A stretch of DNA of 64,000 nt from Halioglobus sp. (lineage in GTDB: Bacteria > Pseudomonadota > Gammaproteobacteria > Pseudomonadales > Halieaceae). Of this stretch, positions 29,605-39,711 are shown piece after piece. Location: positions 40,237 to 104,236 of the forward strand of contig JAQWNG010000037.1 in NCBI GenBank assembly GCA_029246385.1, given 5' to 3'. The notes under the pieces were generated by a model, which worked only from the letters and a program-made list of their open reading frames with translations, made no database searches and was not told the origin of the DNA. The position numbers and the translations under genes were made by a program. How positions within the stretch are numbered: position 1 is the first letter of the stretch; each line of letters starts with the position of its first letter.

Positions 29605-31626
29605 CTATAGCTTCGCATGTCGCGTTTTTGGCCTAAACCGGCTAATCATCCGGACAAACTGCTGCAGGTTTTCTGCCGCATTGCCTGCGGACGATTGCGC
29701 ATCGCCATAGGCTAATTGATTATAAAGACGCGTGATCTGACAAAGTGGTTCAGCATAATCTGGCAACGCCTTCGCGGCGCGCTGCGCAAACAAAGAGGGC
29801 GTTTCTCCCGGATCGCGTATAATACCCAGTCTTGCTAAACGCATAGAAAAAAGACGGTATTGCTTTTCCAGCTGACTTTGCGGGTGTGTCTCACGTCCGA
29901 CAAACAATGAGATGGCCACCGCTAATAATACGAAAGCCAAGCTGCCCAGCAATACAATCGCAAACGCTTTTGCCGTGGTTTCGCCAAAGAAACTGCGCAG
30001 TAGATCAAACTGTCGCTCATTGTCAAAACCGACGATCCAAGTCTGCCATTGATAGGTTAAAGCGTCGTAGCGTAAGCGCAGGGTATTTAATAGCGGTATA
30101 CTGCGGTACCGCAACGGAGACAGAAGCGCTGTCGATAAAAAACTTCCCTCGGACTCCATTGCCTCTTCCAGTCCAAATTCAATCCGCTGCGGAGACACCG
30201 CCGCGGTAGGATCGACTCGCACCCAGCCACGAGATGCTAGCCAAACTTCAGCCCAGGCGTGAGCATCGAACTGATGCACAATCACCGTTTTATTAATTGG
30301 ATTTATTTCACCGCCCTGATATCCCGCCACAACCCGCGCCGGCAAGCCCGCTGCACGCATCATAAAGACAAAAGCAGAGGCATAATGCTCACAAAATCCA
30401 CGCTTTGATTGAAACAGAAATTCATCGATTGAATCTTGCTCAGACAATACATCAGGGCGCAGCGTATAGACATAGGGTTCGCGACCGAACATGTCGAGCA
30501 CTAGACTAATAAAAGCCTCATCGCTACCCGCCTTTGCCTTCAGATCTAATGCCAGTTTGCGCGTTTTAGCATTTCCTATGGGAGGCAGTTGCGTTTCTGT
30601 CTTGCGTCGCCACTTGGACAGCACTTCATCGACTGCGACATTCGCCCGTGAAGTAACCGTGTACATATATTCTGCTTCTACTGCGACGAAGGAAGATAAA
30701 AGAAAGTCGACCGTCTGCATAACCCCTGGTGTATCGGAGCGGGCATATTTCAGTCCGTATAGCCATTTCTGTTGAGTGGGCTCCATGATGATGCTATAGC
30801 GCATGGGCTCACCGTCGGTAATAATCTCTTCCGGTCGACGTTGATTTGCAGGAAGGTCATATAATCCGAGGGCCGACCATGCCCCCTGCTCAATTCGACT
30901 GAATACCAGCCCTCGCCAATAGAGCGCGGATTTAACGGGAATATCACCATCAAACTTTGCCCGAAAGGCAACATCTGCTGACTGACTGAGACTTGCTACG
31001 TCCCCAGGCTTCATGAAATCACTCATGCCTGTCTTCGCGGTATGGCTTTTTATAGGCACCGTCCATAGTGGACCGAAACGAGGAAACAGAAAGAACAACA
31101 CAATCATCAGCGGCATTGCCTGCATTAACATAACGCTGGCAACGCAGAGGGTACCGACTTTGAACTCCTGCTCTCCAGGTCGATGAATTGCAACCAGAGC
31201 TGCAGTCACCAGCGTTATAGAAACTAGCGCATATAGTGCAACTAGCAAACTCTGGCTAAACAAAAACTCGGTGATACAAATAAAATAGCCGAGAAAAAGC
31301 AGGACATAGGCGTCTTTGCGATGGGACAATTCCATTAATTTAAGCGCAAACGCGATCAGTAACAGGCCGACTGTCGGCTCTAGGCCAATAAACGAACCAT
31401 AGCTGATATAGATTCCAAAAAAACCGGTGAGAACCATGGCCACTTTCGCTAGCCGAGTGGGAAATGACCAATATCCCCTGTGAACTTGCAACCGCCAGAT
31501 AACAGCGACCAGATAGAGAGCAAGAATCCATAGAGGAAGACGGCTCGCGTGCGGCGCCACCAACGCAAACAAACAGATGATAATCCATACCAGAGCATTG
31601 CGGGGCACCTGCTGCAAAATATTCAT
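29605..31626 (-). CDS. tgpA: TgpA-type membrane transglutaminase-like protein
   Basis: Inner-membrane protein of 673 residues: about six N-terminal helices (DUF3488, residues 10-185), a periplasmic transglutaminase-like domain with catalytic Cys412 (RGFCEHYASAF), His456 (DAHAWAEVW) and Asp472 (VDPTAA), a further helix near 565-585, and a cytoplasmic C-terminal tail (DUF4129). It resembles TgpA of Pseudomonas aeruginosa, which is essential there. Its start overlaps the end of the DUF58 gene by 4 bp (ATGA type), so MoxR-DUF58-TgpA is one operon. The substrate is not known. Confidence 0.9.
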   Translation of the reverse strand: MNILQQVPRNALVWIIICLFALVAPHASRLPLWILALYLVAVIWRLQVHRGYWSFPTRLAKVAMVLTGFFGIYISYGSFIGLEPTVGLLLIAFALKLMELSHRKDAYVLLFLGYFICITEFLFSQSLLVALYALVSITLVTAALVAIHRPGEQEFKVGTLCVASVMLMQAMPLMIVLFFLFPRFGPLWTVPIKSHTAKTGMSDFMKPGDVASLSQSADVAFRAKFDGDIPVKSALYWRGLVFSRIEQGAWSALGLYDLPANQRRPEEIITDGEPMRYSIIMEPTQQKWLYGLKYARSDTPGVMQTVDFLLSSFVAVEAEYMYTVTSRANVAVDEVLSKWRRKTETQLPPIGNAKTRKLALDLKAKAGSDEAFISLVLDMFGREPYVYTLRPDVLSEQDSIDEFLFQSKRGFCEHYASAFVFMMRAAGLPARVVAGYQGGEINPINKTVIVHQFDAHAWAEVWLASRGWVRVDPTAAVSPQRIEFGLEEAMESEGSFLSTALLSPLRYRSIPLLNTLRLRYDALTYQWQTWIVGFDNERQFDLLRSFFGETTAKAFAIVLLGSLAFVLLAVAISLFVGRETHPQSQLEKQYRLFSMRLARLGIIRDPGETPSLFAQRAAKALPDYAEPLCQITRLYNQLAYGDAQSSAGNAAENLQQFVRMISRFRPKTRHAKL

Positions 31627-32591
31627 CGGCTGCGTCGCTCCTTGCTAAAAAGCGCGAGTTCTTTAAGGAGTCGGTTGCGGTGCTTCTCACCCAAAGCCGG
31701 CTCAATCACGGCGGTTGGCAAGCGCAGCCCGTACTCCTCTCCGCGACGATCACACTCCAGCAGCCAATAGCAGAGATGGGATAGCCGCTGCTCAGTATCC
31801 ATTCCAGCAAACATATCCCAATCCAACCAGACACTACGATTTGTATAAGCGGTATACTGTTTCGTCATAGGACTCTGTTGTTTAGCCAGTCCCTTCCAGT
31901 ATACCTGACGCAATGAGTCGCCCTTGCGATAACTTCTGAAACCATAGAAATCATCATTACCGTCTATAAATACAGCGGCACCGTCAGGCCTATTCGCCCC
32001 TAGTCCAGATAACTCTGCCGATACTATGGGTCGCGGATACACCAAGGCGTATAACTCGAGATCTACCGAGGTCCAGCAACGCAATAGACCGAGCGGGTAA
32101 GTCGACTCCAGTAATAAGCGCCCGGGGCTGAACCAGCCACGCGAGTCAACAGACATATGCAACTGCACAATAACGCTGTCTTCATCGATCAGGTTTTCCA
32201 GCGTCTCACTACTGTTTGGCCATTTCAGATGGAGCGCAAAATGCTCGCGGCGTTTACTCCGTTTTATCATCAGATGAAACTCAGACTGCTGCCCAAGAAA
32301 GGCAGGCTCAGCACGCAACGCCCGGATGGTCAGGCCGGATAAGTTGGCATAGGTATGCAGGATCGCAACAATAAACAGCGTAGCAAGCCAAAACGTCAAT
32401 GCGTAACTCAAATTATTTTCGAAATTAATGGCCGCAAGCAGCATCAGCAGCAGACAAGCCCCAAAGAAAAAACCGACCCGAGTAGGAAATATAAAAATAC
32501 GACGCTGATCCAAAATAACTTCACGCGCAGGCGGGATACGTCGATTAAGCCACCCCCGGAAACGAGCTTCAATCCGTGTCCGAATACCCAT
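31623..32591 (-). CDS. DUF58 domain membrane protein
   Basis: Protein of about 322 residues with two adjacent N-terminal helices (PTRVGFFFGACLLLMLLAAI and LTFWLATLFIVAILH) and a C-terminal DUF58 (vWA-like) region with the family signature GDDFYGFRSYRKGDSLRQVYWKGLAKQ. DUF58 proteins pair with MoxR ATPases. The start at 32591 (MGIRTRIEARF) has only a weak ribosome site; 32660 is an in-frame alternative overlapping the MoxR gene. Middle gene of the MoxR-DUF58-TgpA operon. Confidence 0.87.
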   Translation of the reverse strand: MGIRTRIEARFRGWLNRRIPPAREVILDQRRIFIFPTRVGFFFGACLLLMLLAAINFENNLSYALTFWLATLFIVAILHTYANLSGLTIRALRAEPAFLGQQSEFHLMIKRSKRREHFALHLKWPNSSETLENLIDEDSVIVQLHMSVDSRGWFSPGRLLLESTYPLGLLRCWTSVDLELYALVYPRPIVSAELSGLGANRPDGAAVFIDGNDDFYGFRSYRKGDSLRQVYWKGLAKQQSPMTKQYTAYTNRSVWLDWDMFAGMDTEQRLSHLCYWLLECDRRGEEYGLRLPTAVIEPALGEKHRNRLLKELALFSKERRSR

Positions 32592-32637
32592 ACTATGCCG
32601 TTTCGTGCCTAATGCATCATTCTCCACTAAGTCGCAT

Positions 32638-33567
32638 TCAGGGCCCAACAACATCCACATTACGCTGCAACAGATCTACGAGCGCGTGGCCGTCGCCGGC
32701 ATACTCACCACTGGGTATCAAGCGATGTCCCGCCACAGCAGGCAAGACTCGTTGCACATCCTCTGGCACCACATGCCCACGATTATGCATTGCTGCCCAC
32801 GTCTTAGCACAATCCAGCAGTGCAAGCGCTCCGCGCGGCGACATGCCGACATCAAACTCAGCTGATTGGCGCGTATAGGCCACCAGCCGCTGCAGATAAC
32901 CTAGCAAATGATCAGAGGCCTGTACCTGACTCACTGCTATCCGAATCATTTCCAGTTGATCCAAGTCTATACACTGACGTGAATGCTTGATCTCTAGCGC
33001 CGCACTATGACGGCGCTCAAGCATGTCACGCTCTGCGCGCGGCGGTGGATAGCCAAGTTCTAGTCGCATCAAAAAACGATCCAATTGAGATTCAGGCAGA
33101 GGATACGTTCCAAACTGGTGAATTGGATTTTGCGTGGCAATAACAAAAAAGGGCTGAGGCAACGGGCGTGTCTCGCCCTCGACGGTAACCTGCCCTTCAG
33201 CCATTGCTTCGAGCAAGGCACTCTGGGTGCGCGGGGTCGTCCTGTTAATTTCATCTGCCAGCAACAACTGCGTAAAGATAGGCCCCGGGTGGAAATTGAA
33301 GCTGCCATTATTAGTATCGTATACCGACACCCCCAGAATATCCGCCGGCAGGAGATCACTGGTAAACTGCACCCGCTTCCAAGATAGTCCCAGCACAGCG
33401 GCTAACGCGTGAGACAGCGTTGTTTTACCCATACCCGGCAAATCTTCAATCAGCAGGTGCCCGCGGGCAAATAGGCAACACAAAGCCAGTCTAATTTGAG
33501 GCTCTTTGCCTAACAGGGACTGCCCTATTTCTTCTACTGCGGAATCAATAATGGACTGTATATGCAA
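32638..33567 (-). CDS. MoxR family AAA+ ATPase
   Basis: Chaperone-like ATPase of about 309 residues with Walker A (DLPGMGKTTLSHALA), Walker B plus DEINR box (LLADEINRTTPRTQSALLEAM), sensor 1 (IATQNP) and the C-terminal lid with MSPRGALALL. I choose TTG at 33567 because GGAG lies 8 bp upstream, the protein then starts at the usual place (LHIQSIIDSAVEEIGQ), and overlap with metZ disappears. A longer frame from 33633 would overlap metZ by 38 bp. MoxR proteins assist maturation of proteins acting with DUF58 partners; the client here is unknown. Confidence 0.88.
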   Translation of the reverse strand: MHIQSIIDSAVEEIGQSLLGKEPQIRLALCCLFARGHLLIEDLPGMGKTTLSHALAAVLGLSWKRVQFTSDLLPADILGVSVYDTNNGSFNFHPGPIFTQLLLADEINRTTPRTQSALLEAMAEGQVTVEGETRPLPQPFFVIATQNPIHQFGTYPLPESQLDRFLMRLELGYPPPRAERDMLERRHSAALEIKHSRQCIDLDQLEMIRIAVSQVQASDHLLGYLQRLVAYTRQSAEFDVGMSPRGALALLDCAKTWAAMHNRGHVVPEDVQRVLPAVAGHRLIPSGEYAGDGHALVDLLQRNVDVVGP

Positions 33568-33595
33568 TGGAAATGCTCCGACAAAACCGGAATTT

Positions 33596-34801
33596 TTAGC
33601 GAATGCCAGCCAAACCCCGCTGCAAATCCGCAATTAAATCTTCCACATGTTCCAGACCTACAGCGATACGTATAAGTCCTTCTTTAATACCAGCTTCTGC
33701 TCGCTGCTGTGGAGTGAGTCGTGCGTGAGTGGTCGTCGCTGGATGCACAATCGTAGTCTTGGCATCACCTAGATTAGCCGTGAGCGACATCAAACGAGTG
33801 GCATCAGTAAACTGCCAAGCCTCCTCGCGCCCGCCTTTGACAAGAAAGGATAATACCCCGCCGAACGCCGACTGCTGCCGCGCGGCCAATGCATGCCCGG
33901 GGTGATCTTCAAGTCCGGCATAGTAAACTTTCTCCACCGCCGACTGCTGCTGCAACCATTCGGCAATCACCAACGCCGACCGACTATGGGCTTCCATACG
34001 CAAACGCAGTGTTTCCAGGCCCTTGAGGAAAACCCAGGCGTTAAATGGACTCATAGTAGGACCTGCAGTCCGTAAAAACGTCAGTACCTCATCCATGTGC
34101 TGCCTGCCGCCAACAACTGCTCCCCCCATACAGCGACCTTGACCATCCAAGTATTTCGTTGCTGAGTGCACAACAATATCGGCGCCCAGAGCCAGGGGCC
34201 GCTGCAATGCAGGCGTACAAAAACAATTGTCTACCGCAAGCAGGCAGTCGTTTGCGCGCGCAAGTTTAGACAGCGCAGACAAGTCAGCGACCTCACACAG
34301 CGGATTTGACGGTGTTTCTAAAAAAAACATCACCGTATTAGGCTGCACAGCATTGCGCCAGCCTTCAATATTTAACAGCGGCACAAAAGTGACCTCTATA
34401 CCAAATTTGGCAAGGTATTTGCTAAACAGGCTAATCGTCGTACCGAATACATCACGGGAACACACCACATGGTCTCCCGATTTGAATAGAGCCATGCAAA
34501 CGCTCAGGATTGCAGCCATGCCTGATGCCGTCGCGACCGCAGCTTCTGCGCCCTCCAATGCCGCAAGCCTTTGCTCAAATGCCCGCACAGTAGGGTTGGT
34601 GTAGCGGGAGTAAACATTACCTGATAGCTCACCGGAAAAACGTTCCGCAGCTTCCGCTGCGTTGGAAAAAACGTAACTCGAGGTGGCAAATATAGGTTCT
34701 GAATGCTCCCCTTCATGCGTGCGGTTTATACCGCTGCGAATAGCCAGCGTATCGAGATACGCGTCGGCAAGCGGATTGGCGTCTTCATAATCACTCATCA
34801 A
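33596..34801 (-). CDS. metZ: O-succinylhomoserine sulfhydrylase
   Basis: PLP enzyme converting O-succinylhomoserine and sulfide to homocysteine in methionine synthesis. Length 401. Family marks: YSRYTNPTVRAFEQRLAALEGAE, ATASGMAAI, FLETPSNPL, DNCFCTP, PLP lysine in SATKYLDGQGR, and LGDAKTTIVHPATTTH. It follows purF by 6 bp, the purF-metZ order known from Pseudomonas. The distinction from cystathionine gamma-synthase rests on this context and the GRCMGG sequence after the Lys. Confidence 0.92.
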   Translation of the reverse strand: MMSDYEDANPLADAYLDTLAIRSGINRTHEGEHSEPIFATSSYVFSNAAEAAERFSGELSGNVYSRYTNPTVRAFEQRLAALEGAEAAVATASGMAAILSVCMALFKSGDHVVCSRDVFGTTISLFSKYLAKFGIEVTFVPLLNIEGWRNAVQPNTVMFFLETPSNPLCEVADLSALSKLARANDCLLAVDNCFCTPALQRPLALGADIVVHSATKYLDGQGRCMGGAVVGGRQHMDEVLTFLRTAGPTMSPFNAWVFLKGLETLRLRMEAHSRSALVIAEWLQQQSAVEKVYYAGLEDHPGHALAARQQSAFGGVLSFLVKGGREEAWQFTDATRLMSLTANLGDAKTTIVHPATTTHARLTPQQRAEAGIKEGLIRIAVGLEHVEDLIADLQRGLAGIR

Positions 34802-34807
34802 TTTAAC

Positions 34808-36328
34808 CTACACATCGTTATGCAGACCGACCATGCTGCCTTCTGCCTGTATTTCAACCCGCCGATTGTTCTGTGCATCATCGTTGCGCAGAAATTCTTG
34901 TCTATCAAGATAACTTTGGTCGATATCGCCGGTAATATATTCACCATTGAACACCGAACAGTCGAAGCCATCCACATGTGGATTGCCATCATGCGAACAG
35001 CGAATCAGGTCATCGAGATCTTGATACACCAGCCAGTCGGCGCCGATTAACTCACAGACTTCGTCGACACTGCGGTTATGCGCTATCAGCTCTGATGCCG
35101 AAGGCATATCAATGCCATACACATTCGGATAACGGACCGGTGGCGCAGCCGACGCAAAGTAGACATTCGCAGCACCCGCATCTCTAGCCATTTCTATGAT
35201 CTGGCGGCAGGTAGTGCCACGCACAATAGAATCGTCCACCAGCATTACATTTTTGCCTGCAAATTCTAATGGCACTGGATTAAGTTTTTGCCGTACCGAC
35301 TTCTTGCGCTCACTCTGACCAGGCATAATAAAAGTACGACCAATGTAGCGGTTTTTCATTAGCCCTTCGCGAAACTTTATATTTAATTCATAGGCCATAG
35401 ACTGTGCCGCGATACGGCTGGTATCAGGAATCGGAATAATGACGTCGATATGGAGGTCTGGACGCAATCGTTTTACTTTTTTAGCAAGCGCTTCACCCTG
35501 TCGCATACGCGTCTTATAGACCGAAATGCCATCCATCAGGGAGTCCGGACGTGCGAAGTAAACATGCTCAAAAATACAAGGGCGCAAACTGGCATGAGGT
35601 GCACATTGATGTCGATGTAACTTACCTTGCTGGTCTATGAACACCGCCTCACCCGGACCGACGTCGTCCAACAAAGTAAAGCCCACCACATCGAGGGCAA
35701 CGCTCTCAGAGGCAATCATATATTCTTCACCTGAATGGGTCTTGCGGACGCCGATCACCAGCGGCCGAATGCCAGAGGGATCACGAAATCCAAATATTCC
35801 ATAGTTCACTAATAGCCCCACTGCCGCATAACCGCCACGACAGCGCCTATGCACTGATTCCACAGCGGTAAAAATATCGTCTGCACAGGGGCTGAGCTTA
35901 CCTAGGGTTTGCAATTCATGTGCAAAAATATTGAGTAGTACTTCTGAATCAGAATCGGTATTGAGGTGCCGTAAATCATCCTGAAAGAGCTCCTGAGCGA
36001 GATGCTCCGAATTGGTTAAGTTCCCGTTATGAGCAAGGGCGATGCCATAAGGCGAATTGACATAAAAAGGCTGAGCAAGCGCAGTGCCAGAGCTACCAGC
36101 AGTGGGATAGCGCACATGGCCAATACCCATGCGGCCTCCCAATCGCTGCATATGCTGCTGTCGAAAAACATCCCGCACCAATCCCTCGCCCTTACGCTGA
36201 CTGAACTTCCCACCAACACAGGTCACAATACCCGCCGCGTCCTGCCCGCGGTGCTGCAGAACCGTCAAAGCGTCATAGATTTCCGGAGCCACATCGGACT
36301 TCGCCACTAAACCCACTAGGCCACACAT
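34808..36328 (-). CDS. purF: Amidophosphoribosyltransferase
   Basis: First committed enzyme of purine synthesis: PRPP plus glutamine to phosphoribosylamine. 506 residues. After Met removal the N-terminal Cys2 (MCGLVGL) is the glutaminase nucleophile. Other marks: RGQDAAGI, GIGHVRYPTAG, NGNLTN, and the PRPP loop VMLVDDSIVRGTT in the C-terminal PRTase domain. Downstream of cvpA with 60 bp between, as in E. coli and Pseudomonas. Confidence 0.97.
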   Translation of the reverse strand: MCGLVGLVAKSDVAPEIYDALTVLQHRGQDAAGIVTCVGGKFSQRKGEGLVRDVFRQQHMQRLGGRMGIGHVRYPTAGSSGTALAQPFYVNSPYGIALAHNGNLTNSEHLAQELFQDDLRHLNTDSDSEVLLNIFAHELQTLGKLSPCADDIFTAVESVHRRCRGGYAAVGLLVNYGIFGFRDPSGIRPLVIGVRKTHSGEEYMIASESVALDVVGFTLLDDVGPGEAVFIDQQGKLHRHQCAPHASLRPCIFEHVYFARPDSLMDGISVYKTRMRQGEALAKKVKRLRPDLHIDVIIPIPDTSRIAAQSMAYELNIKFREGLMKNRYIGRTFIMPGQSERKKSVRQKLNPVPLEFAGKNVMLVDDSIVRGTTCRQIIEMARDAGAANVYFASAAPPVRYPNVYGIDMPSASELIAHNRSVDEVCELIGADWLVYQDLDDLIRCSHDGNPHVDGFDCSVFNGEYITGDIDQSYLDRQEFLRNDDAQNNRRVEIQAEGSMVGLHNDV

Positions 36329-36388
36329 TCAGTCTCCACCTCACTTGGAAAAATTTTCACCCGAACTATTCAGGTCTTACCCGTTGCT

Positions 36389-36874
36389 CTATCCAGAAAA
36401 TACAGCCTGAACCCATTGCCCGAGCATATCGATATGCGGCATTAACTGGGACCCATCTAACCACAGCACATTTTGCGGTGGTGCTAACTGCCTGATAACG
36501 TAAACCGCTACGAGCACGATAATAATACCGCGAAAAAAACCAAAAGCGGTACCCAGTAAGCGGTCCAGCAGCGTCAATCCTGTTACTCTTACAACCTGCG
36601 CGCTCAACTTACCCGCTAACCCGGCCAACATCAGCATCCCTGCGAACAACAATGCGTAGGCGGCAACATAACGACCCGTGCCATTCGCGATCCACTGCTG
36701 AAGAAATAGGGCTACTTCTCCAACAAACATATTGGCAACCACAAATGCTGCGATCCAACCTGCCAGTGACACCGCTTCGCGGACAAAGCCTCGCCACAGA
36801 CTCAACAAAATTGACAGGCCCAGCACAACAATAATGGTCCAGTCCACAGCTGTAAAATTAACCCAATCGATCAT
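36389..36874 (-). CDS. cvpA: CvpA family inner-membrane protein
   Basis: Protein of 161 residues with four membrane helices (about 5-25, 30-50, 65-85, 100-125) and the CvpA start MIDWVNFTAVDWTIIVVLGLS. The conserved RGFVREAVSLAGWIAAF lies in the first loop. Known in E. coli as needed for colicin V production and envelope homeostasis. It sits between the SPOR-domain gene and purF, its classical place. Confidence 0.93.
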   Translation of the reverse strand: MIDWVNFTAVDWTIIVVLGLSILLSLWRGFVREAVSLAGWIAAFVVANMFVGEVALFLQQWIANGTGRYVAAYALLFAGMLMLAGLAGKLSAQVVRVTGLTLLDRLLGTAFGFFRGIIIVLVAVYVIRQLAPPQNVLWLDGSQLMPHIDMLGQWVQAVFSG

Positions 36875-36900
36875 CGTGGATTACCCCGCCGACCAAGGTG

Positions 36901-37428
36901 TCAAGGAATATACCGCGCGACGATCGAATTCACTTTAAACTGAGCATTGATGGTTGCCTGAAGCGTCTCCAGCTCAGCCCGCTCGAATTTCGGTCCAATA
37001 CACACGCGATATAACTTCTTGCCATTGGAACGCACAGTAAGAATATAGGCCTGGTGTTGCATATCTAGCAATTGTTCCCTCAATACCTCTGCCTTATCTG
37101 CACTACTGACAGTAATGACCTGAAGAGTCCACGCCACAGGCATGCCATCGCTATCCACAACCAGCTGCTCAGACGATGCTGTTGACGGTACTACCTCGAC
37201 AACAGCGTCCGCTGCAGCGAGTTCGCTCTGGCCAGAAATATCATCAAGCGCTGTGGGACTTGGCGGCACTCTCAAGTCTGATTCCCTCGCGGCTTGAACC
37301 ACTGTGGTCGATTGCGAATACAACGCAGTTTCATTATCAGGCTGTAAGAAGATGATGGGCCAAAAAACAACACCCAGTGCCACCAAGATGAGAGCGCCAA
37401 CCAAGCGTTGCTTAAGGATATCGTTCAC
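36901..37428 (-). CDS. dedD: SPOR domain protein (DedD-like)
   Basis: Protein of 175 residues: short cytoplasmic start, one membrane helix (LVGALILVALGVVFWPIIFL, about 10-29), a variable periplasmic linker and a C-terminal SPOR domain (about 97-175, WTLQVITVSSADKAEVLREQLL, YRVCIGPKFERAELETLQ). SPOR domains bind denuded peptidoglycan at the division septum. Its ATG directly abuts the folC stop codon, so translation is probably coupled. The symbol is based on position (folC-dedD-cvpA-purF) and architecture. Confidence 0.85.
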   Translation of the reverse strand: MNDILKQRLVGALILVALGVVFWPIIFLQPDNETALYSQSTTVVQAARESDLRVPPSPTALDDISGQSELAAADAVVEVVPSTASSEQLVVDSDGMPVAWTLQVITVSSADKAEVLREQLLDMQHQAYILTVRSNGKKLYRVCIGPKFERAELETLQATINAQFKVNSIVARYIP

Positions 37429-38721
37429 TTACAGCGCCTCATACTTACTGCGATCTTTGTCTAACAACGGCAAAATTGCGGCCACTGTGCAAAATGAACC
37501 AAACACAACAACGCTGTCACCTTCTCCTGCGACACTTTGTGCGCGCCGAAAGGCCTGCCGCAAATTTTTGCTGATACTGACCATAGCCTGCCCTGTGTCA
37601 TCAAGCATAGCAGCAATATCGACTGCATCGGCCGCCCGTATATTATCCGGCTGATCACCCAGAAACCAAGCATCAAAGTATCCTGCCGTCGCGTCTATGA
37701 TACCCGATATGTCCTTATCTGCCATAGCCGAAAAAATACATATTTTCTTTCCATTACAGGGCGTTGCATCTAAAAACTCGAGTAACTTAGATGCTGAAGC
37801 GGGATTGTGAGCCACATCCAAGACGTAAGCTCGACCTGCCACGTGTCGTCTCTCGCGCCGCCCTACGGCAGACAACTTAGCCAGAGCGTTGGCGACACAG
37901 TCGTCGCTGAACTCGATACCCAGCAACAGCACTGCTTGCAACGCCGCCGCTATGTTCTCGGGCAGCAAAGACCCATTTGTAGTCGCCGCCAGCGTGCGCA
38001 CAGTGCCGTCTGAGGTCCGCAGTCGACCTTGCCACTGTCCTGCCACAGAGGATGCAAAAAACTCTCGCCCCAAATAAAGGGCGGGGCTGGCTGCAACATC
38101 CGCAACACACGCTAACAATTCAGGCGGAGGATCGGAGTCAGCAATAACCACGGGGCGCCCCCTGCGCACTATGCCAGCCTTCTCGCGTGAAATTTCTCCT
38201 CGAGAGTTGCCTAGCCAATCTTGATGGTCGAGCGCGATGCTAGTGATTACCGCTACTGAAGCATCAACGATGTTGACGGCGTCAAGACGCCCCCCTAATC
38301 CGACCTCTAGAATAACAAAATCCAGCGCTTTAGCGTCGAAAATAAGCAAGGCGGCCAGAGCGGCAAACTCGAAGTAGGTGAGGGACACCGGCCCTCGGGC
38401 TTCGTCGATGACACTAAACGCATCAACGATTTCTGCATCTGACGCATCGACACCAGCAATTCGGATCCTTTCATTAAAGCGCAGCAGGTGGGGCGACGTA
38501 AAAACACCAACACGGTTTCCGGCCTCACTTATCAGTGCGTCCAATACGGCGACGACAGAGCCCTTGCCATTAGTACCGGCAACGGTAACGACAGGGGTTT
38601 TCACTGGCAACAGCTGCAGCGAATGAGCGACAGTCAGAACCCGCTCCAATCCAAGGTCTACCGCCTTAGGATGAACTACCTCTAGACGCTGCAGCCACTG
38701 TGTCAAAGACGCCTTATTCAT
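37429..38721 (-). CDS. folC: Folylpolyglutamate/dihydrofolate synthase
   Basis: Adds glutamate to folates and makes dihydrofolate. About 430 residues. P-loop [32 protein letters not shown], the [14 protein letters not shown] segment, and [18 protein letters not shown] in the C-terminal Rossmann-like domain. The ATG at 38721 lies immediately after GAGGAGG and overlaps the accD stop (ATGAATAA), implying coupled translation; a TTG at 38736 is an alternative. Confidence 0.95.
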   Translation of the reverse strand: MNKASLTQWLQRLEVVHPKAVDLGLERVLTVAHSLQLLPVKTPVVTVAGTNGKGSVVAVLDALISEAGNRVGVFTSPHLLRFNERIRIAGVDASDAEIVDAFSVIDEARGPVSLTYFEFAALAALLIFDAKALDFVILEVGLGGRLDAVNIVDASVAVITSIALDHQDWLGNSRGEISREKAGIVRRGRPVVIADSDPPPELLACVADVAASPALYLGREFFASSVAGQWQGRLRTSDGTVRTLAATTNGSLLPENIAAALQAVLLLGIEFSDDCVANALAKLSAVGRRERRHVAGRAYVLDVAHNPASASKLLEFLDATPCNGKKICIFSAMADKDISGIIDATAGYFDAWFLGDQPDNIRAADAVDIAAMLDDTGQAMVSISKNLRQAFRRAQSVAGEGDSVVVFGSFCTVAAILPLLDKDRSKYEAL

Positions 38722-39658
38722 CCTCCTCGGGCGCAATCACTACAACCGCTTCTTCGCTATCGTCAGCCTCATTTGACGCTTCCGCTGCGACGATGATGAG
38801 GGGCTGTCCCGTCAGCTTAGATAACAATCTCGCAATGGTGTCACGCATATCAGTGCGATGCACAATCATGTCAATTGCGCCATGCTCAAGCAGGAACTCG
38901 CTGCGCTGGAACCCCTTGGGAAGTTTTTGCCGAATGGTCTGTTCGATGATATTGGGCCCTGCAAATCCGGCACGCGCATCGGGCTCGGCAATATTAATAT
39001 CACCCAACAATGCCAATGATGCGGAAACTCCACCGTAGATCGGATCCGTCATCACAGAGATATAAGGTACGCCGGCCAGCTTCATTCTCTCGATGACGGC
39101 GCTGGTCTTAGCCATCTGCATTAGGGAGATCAGCGCTTCCTGCATTCTTGCACCACCTGAAGCCGAGAAACACACAAAAGGAATATTATTTTGCAATGCC
39201 ATATGCGCGGCTCGGGTAAACTTCTCACCCACTGCATATCCCATTGATCCGCCGTGAAAATCAAACTCAAAAGCGACAGCGATAACGGATAAACCCTGCA
39301 ATGCACCCTGCATGGCCACGAGGGCATCCTTTTCGCCGGTCGCTTTTTGCGCAGAGACCAGCCGGTCTTTATAGCGCTTCTTGTCTTTAAATTTAAGTCG
39401 ATCTTCAGATATAATTTCAGAGAGAATCTCGTCACTGGTGCCAAGATCAAAAAACCGGTTCAGACGCCTGCGCGCGCCGATGCGCATGTGATGACCGCAT
39501 TTAGGACAAACATCCTCGTTGCGTTCTACATCCGGAAGATATAGCACTGCCTCACATTTGACGCATTTTTTCCACAAGCCTTCCGGCACAGTGCTGGATG
39601 TCTTGTCACCAACAGAGCTGCGCACACCAGAGGGCAGAATTTTATCTATCCAGCTCAT
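38714..39658 (-). CDS. accD: Acetyl-CoA carboxylase carboxyltransferase subunit beta
   Basis: Beta subunit of the carboxyltransferase that forms malonyl-CoA for fatty-acid synthesis. The N-terminal zinc ribbon has CVKCEAVLY...CPKCGHHMR, and the crotonase-like body shows ASGGARMQE and [12 protein letters not shown]. The start at 39658 ([11 protein letters not shown]) matches the family; an ATG at 39673 adds five residues. About 314 residues, with an acidic C-terminal tail (PEEDE). It lies between trpA and folC, as in Pseudomonas. Confidence 0.96.
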   Translation of the reverse strand: MSWIDKILPSGVRSSVGDKTSSTVPEGLWKKCVKCEAVLYLPDVERNEDVCPKCGHHMRIGARRRLNRFFDLGTSDEILSEIISEDRLKFKDKKRYKDRLVSAQKATGEKDALVAMQGALQGLSVIAVAFEFDFHGGSMGYAVGEKFTRAAHMALQNNIPFVCFSASGGARMQEALISLMQMAKTSAVIERMKLAGVPYISVMTDPIYGGVSASLALLGDINIAEPDARAGFAGPNIIEQTIRQKLPKGFQRSEFLLEHGAIDMIVHRTDMRDTIARLLSKLTGQPLIIVAAEASNEADDSEEAVVVIAPEEDE

Positions 39659-39688
39659 CGTGTTTCCCGCCATTGTAGAGAATGCATC

Positions 39689-39694
39689 ATTATA
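39689..39694 (-). promoter_or_regulatory. Candidate -10 box upstream of accD
   Basis: A perfect TATAAT on the minus strand about 30 bp before the accD start, within the 53-bp trpA-accD gap. No good -35 hexamer is present at 16-18 bp, so this is only a candidate for a promoter giving accD-folC their own transcript. Confidence 0.3.
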
Positions 39695-39711
39695 GACGCG
39701 GAGTGACTCAA

